Assembly (NCBI RefSeq): GCF_020731285.1
Contig: NZ_JAJFOW010000010.1
Location: 1 to 64,000 of the forward strand
Direction of reading: 5' to 3'
Source of the DNA: Cohnella baijiui
GTDB taxonomy: Bacteria > Bacillota > Bacilli > Paenibacillales > Paenibacillaceae
DNA length: 64,000 nt
In this document: positions 62,196-64,000 of the stretch, piece after piece
Layout: the number at the start of each line of letters is the position of its first letter
Numbering within the stretch: position 1 is the stretch's first letter
Notes under the pieces: model-generated
What the model was told of the DNA's origin: nothing
Databases searched by the model: none
The model's input: the letters and a program-made list of their open reading frames with translations, nothing else
Program-made: the position numbers and the translations under genes

Positions 62196-62870
62196 ATGAA
62201 GGAACCTGCAACAACGACCGGCCGCGTCTTGATCATGACCGCGGTCGAGGCCGAGCGCGAGGCGGTGCTGCGCGGGCTGAACGGCGACGCCCGGTTCGAC
62301 GTGCGCCTCGCGGGCGTCGGCCCGGCGACCGCCGCGGCGCGCACCGCCCTGGCGCTGGCGGCCGAAGACTACGCGCTCGTCGTGAGCGCGGGCATCGGCG
62401 GCGGCTTCGCGGAAGCGGCGCCCGTCGGCACGCTCGCGGTAGCCAGCCGCGTCGTGGCCGCGGATCTGGGCGCCGAGACGGCGGAAGGCGGCTTTGCCTC
62501 CGTGGACGAGCTCGGCTTCGGCTTGTCCGCGCTGGACGCCGACCCCCGCCTGGCGCCGGCGCTGGCGGAGGCGCTCCGCGCCGCCGGACAAGCCGTCGCC
62601 TACGGGCCGGTCCTCACGGTCGCGACCGCGACGGGCACGCGGCAGACGGCGGACGCCCTCGCGCGACGGACGCCTGGCGCTGTCGCCGAAGCGATGGAAG
62701 GCCACGGCGTCGCCGTCGCGGCGAACGAGCGGCAAACGCCGTTCCTCGAACTGCGCGCCATCTCGAACGCGATCGGGCCGCGAGACCGTTCCGCCTGGCG
62801 GATCGGCGATGCGCTATCGGCTCTGACCGCCGCTATCCCCGTACTAAAGGAGGCTGTACGTCAACCATGA
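62196..62870 (+). CDS. mqnB: Futalosine hydrolase
   Basis: A 224-residue nucleoside hydrolase of the MTAN/phosphorylase fold. It releases hypoxanthine from futalosine in menaquinone synthesis. Seen are VVSAGIGGGFAEAAPVG, EAMEGHGVAVAA with the substrate Glu, and the MqnB-type end ISNAIGPRDRSAWRIGDAL with the catalytic Asp replaced or shifted to this segment as in the family. The ATG follows GGAAGGGAG. It overlaps mqnD by ATGA. Confidence 0.9.
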   Translation: MKEPATTTGRVLIMTAVEAEREAVLRGLNGDARFDVRLAGVGPATAAARTALALAAEDYALVVSAGIGGGFAEAAPVGTLAVASRVVAADLGAETAEGGFASVDELGFGLSALDADPRLAPALAEALRAAGQAVAYGPVLTVATATGTRQTADALARRTPGAVAEAMEGHGVAVAANERQTPFLELRAISNAIGPRDRSAWRIGDALSALTAAIPVLKEAVRQP

Positions 62871-63706
62871 AAATCGCCTATTCCCCTTGTCCGAACGACA
62901 CCTTCGTTTTCCACGCCTGGGCGCACGGGCTCATCCCCGGCGCGCCCGCGCTGGAAGTGACGTATGCCGATATCGACATCACGAACGGCCTGGCGCTGAA
63001 CGCGGAGCCCGGCGGACTCGATGTCCTGAAAATTTCGTACGCCGCGCTCCCTTGGGTTCATCCCGAGTATGCGCTGCTGCCCTGCGGGGGTGCGCTCGGC
63101 CGCGGCTGCGGCCCGCTCGTCCTCACCGCCGACGGCGCGGAAGGACCCGCGGCGCTGGCCGGCAAACGCGTCGCGGTGCCGAGCGAACGCTCCACCGCCT
63201 ACCTGCTGTTCCGCCTGTGGGCGGCGCGCAACGTGCCGGGCGGCGTCGGCGAGATCGTCGTCATGCCGTTCCACGAGATCATGCCCGCGGTGCGCGACGG
63301 GAAGATCGACGCCGGGCTCGTCATCCACGAAGCCCGCTTCACCTATCCGAACTACGGGCTTACGATGCTCGTCGATCTCGGAAATTGGTGGGAATCCGAC
63401 ACCGGCCTGCCGATTCCGCTCGGCGCCATCATCGCCCGGCGCTCCCTCGACTTGCAAGCCGTCGCCGGTTGGATCCGCGCCTCCGTGGAATACGCCTGGG
63501 CGCACCCCGATGCTTCGCGCGAATACGTGATGGCGCATGCCCAAGAGCTGTCGCCGGACGTCGCGCAGGCGCATATCGACCTGTACGTGAATGACTTTAC
63601 CGCAGCGCTCGGCGACGACGGCTACGCGGCAATCGACGCGCTGCTGTCCCGTGCCGCCGATGAAGGTCTCGTGCCGAAGATCGATTTGGCCGCGCTTCGC
63701 CTGTAA
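62867..63706 (+). CDS. mqnD: 1,4-dihydroxy-6-naphthoate synthase
   Basis: A 279-residue enzyme that converts cyclic dehypoxanthine futalosine to 1,4-dihydroxy-6-naphthoate. It begins with the hallmark KIAYSPCPNDTFVFHAW and contains the catalytic His in VIHEARFTYPNYG near residue 155. The fold is that of periplasmic binding proteins. It starts inside the mqnB stop (ATGA). Other mqn genes must be elsewhere. Confidence 0.93.
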   Translation: MKIAYSPCPNDTFVFHAWAHGLIPGAPALEVTYADIDITNGLALNAEPGGLDVLKISYAALPWVHPEYALLPCGGALGRGCGPLVLTADGAEGPAALAGKRVAVPSERSTAYLLFRLWAARNVPGGVGEIVVMPFHEIMPAVRDGKIDAGLVIHEARFTYPNYGLTMLVDLGNWWESDTGLPIPLGAIIARRSLDLQAVAGWIRASVEYAWAHPDASREYVMAHAQELSPDVAQAHIDLYVNDFTAALGDDGYAAIDALLSRAADEGLVPKIDLAALRL

Positions 63707-63730
63707 CTCTTTTCCCGGCATATCCCAAGC

Positions 63731-63756
63731 GAAGCCGCCCACGGCGGCTTCTTTTC
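63731..63756 (+). terminator. Terminator after mqnD
   Basis: GAAGCCGCC pairs with GGCGGCTTC around CAC, followed by TTTTCC. Confidence 0.83.
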
Positions 63757-63872
63757 CGCGTGCGCCCCTTTCGTCCCGCAAGCCGAACCGGCAGCGCCTC
63801 TGCCGCCGCCCTCGGGCCGTATGCGCGGGGCCGCTCCGCCGCAATGAAGCAAAACTGCTTTAAAAGATCCGC

Positions 63873-63901
63873 TTGCACAATCGCTCGCACAAGCATACAA
63901 T
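63873..63901 (+). promoter_or_regulatory. Promoter of the T-box transcript
   Basis: -35 TTGCAC and -10 TACAAT are separated by 17 bp. Transcription should start near 63908. Confidence 0.7.
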
Positions 63902-63907
63902 ACGAAC

Positions 63908-64000
63908 AAGCGAAAATTGCATGACGTACAAGCGATGAAGGAAAGAGTAAGCGGAACAGCGCTGCAGACAGGGAAGGGCCGCCACCGATTGAGAGCGCCC
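63908..64000 (+). promoter_or_regulatory. Start of a T-box riboswitch (cut by the window end)
   Basis: GCGATGAAGGAAAGAGTAAG, at 63932-63951, is the usual Stem I start of T-box leaders (GATGA...AGTA). GC-rich stem sequence follows to the window end. The downstream gene, probably an aminoacyl-tRNA synthetase or amino-acid gene, is outside. The specifier codon cannot be read yet. Confidence 0.65.

Overview
The window looks like chromosome from a GC-rich, low-redundancy Firmicute of the Paenibacillaceae (Cohnella or Paenibacillus type). The reasons are strong AGGAGG-type ribosome sites, a hemE-hemH-hemY cluster of the coproporphyrin type, a YesM/YesN-like two-component pair beside a glycoside hydrolase, several AraC regulators beside sugar genes, a YtxG/YtxH-like pair, nrdI-nrdE-nrdF, and a T-box leader. 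The genus is inferred from gene content and style; no rRNA or marker match was possible. No rRNA or tRNA gene was recognised.

Layout. 1-470: a 52-bp tandem repeat of hairpins. 472-5532: a GH3 hexosaminidase with its response regulator and sensor kinase. 5777-8105: a divergent MFS pump and TetR regulator. 8106-8912: gene-free, with short palindromic repeats and possible insertion-element ends. 8913-12405: heme genes hemE, hemH, hemY. 12629-26376: housekeeping and cell-envelope genes: MFS pump, O-methyltransferase, LTA-synthase-like enzyme, LysM-M14 peptidase, glutamate racemase, YtxG/YtxH pair, an Fe-S-type regulator, a HepT-like protein, a small CuA protein, a holin-like protein, and an ApbE/ferric-reductase-like cassette. 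26465-32278: phoU, pstB, pstA, pstC, pstS and a secreted propeller protein. 32801-34232: a broken signal-peptidase-like gene and a 48-bp repeat array arranged head to head. 34331-58623: mostly carbohydrate genes (esterase, AraC regulators, deleted beta-mannosidase, PhyH dioxygenase, lacI-thuA-Gfo/Idh operon, uxaB-uxaA, GH78 rhamnosidase, ThuA), with an unusual IMP dehydrogenase and a cobalamin-riboswitch-controlled nrdIEF operon. 58624-62195: a decayed stretch with a dehydrogenase fragment, an acquired-looking TetR/epimerase pair and an IS110 remnant. 62196-63706: mqnB-mqnD of the futalosine menaquinone route. 63873-64000: promoter and start of a T-box leader whose gene lies beyond the window.

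How the parts fit. uxaB-uxaA, the rhamnosidase, the esterase and the AraC regulators point to use of plant pectin or hemicellulose. The riboswitch on nrdIEF implies that a B12-dependent ribonucleotide reductase exists elsewhere in the genome. Many genes overlap by ATGA, which suggests translational coupling.

The most unusual signal is not a gene. Five unrelated repeat families in gene-free stretches (1-335, 8460-8642, 33760-34232, 48697-48822, 61335-61518) all place short inverted-repeat motifs mainly 47-52 bp apart (one 61-bp gap), and the first family shows paired base changes that keep its stem.
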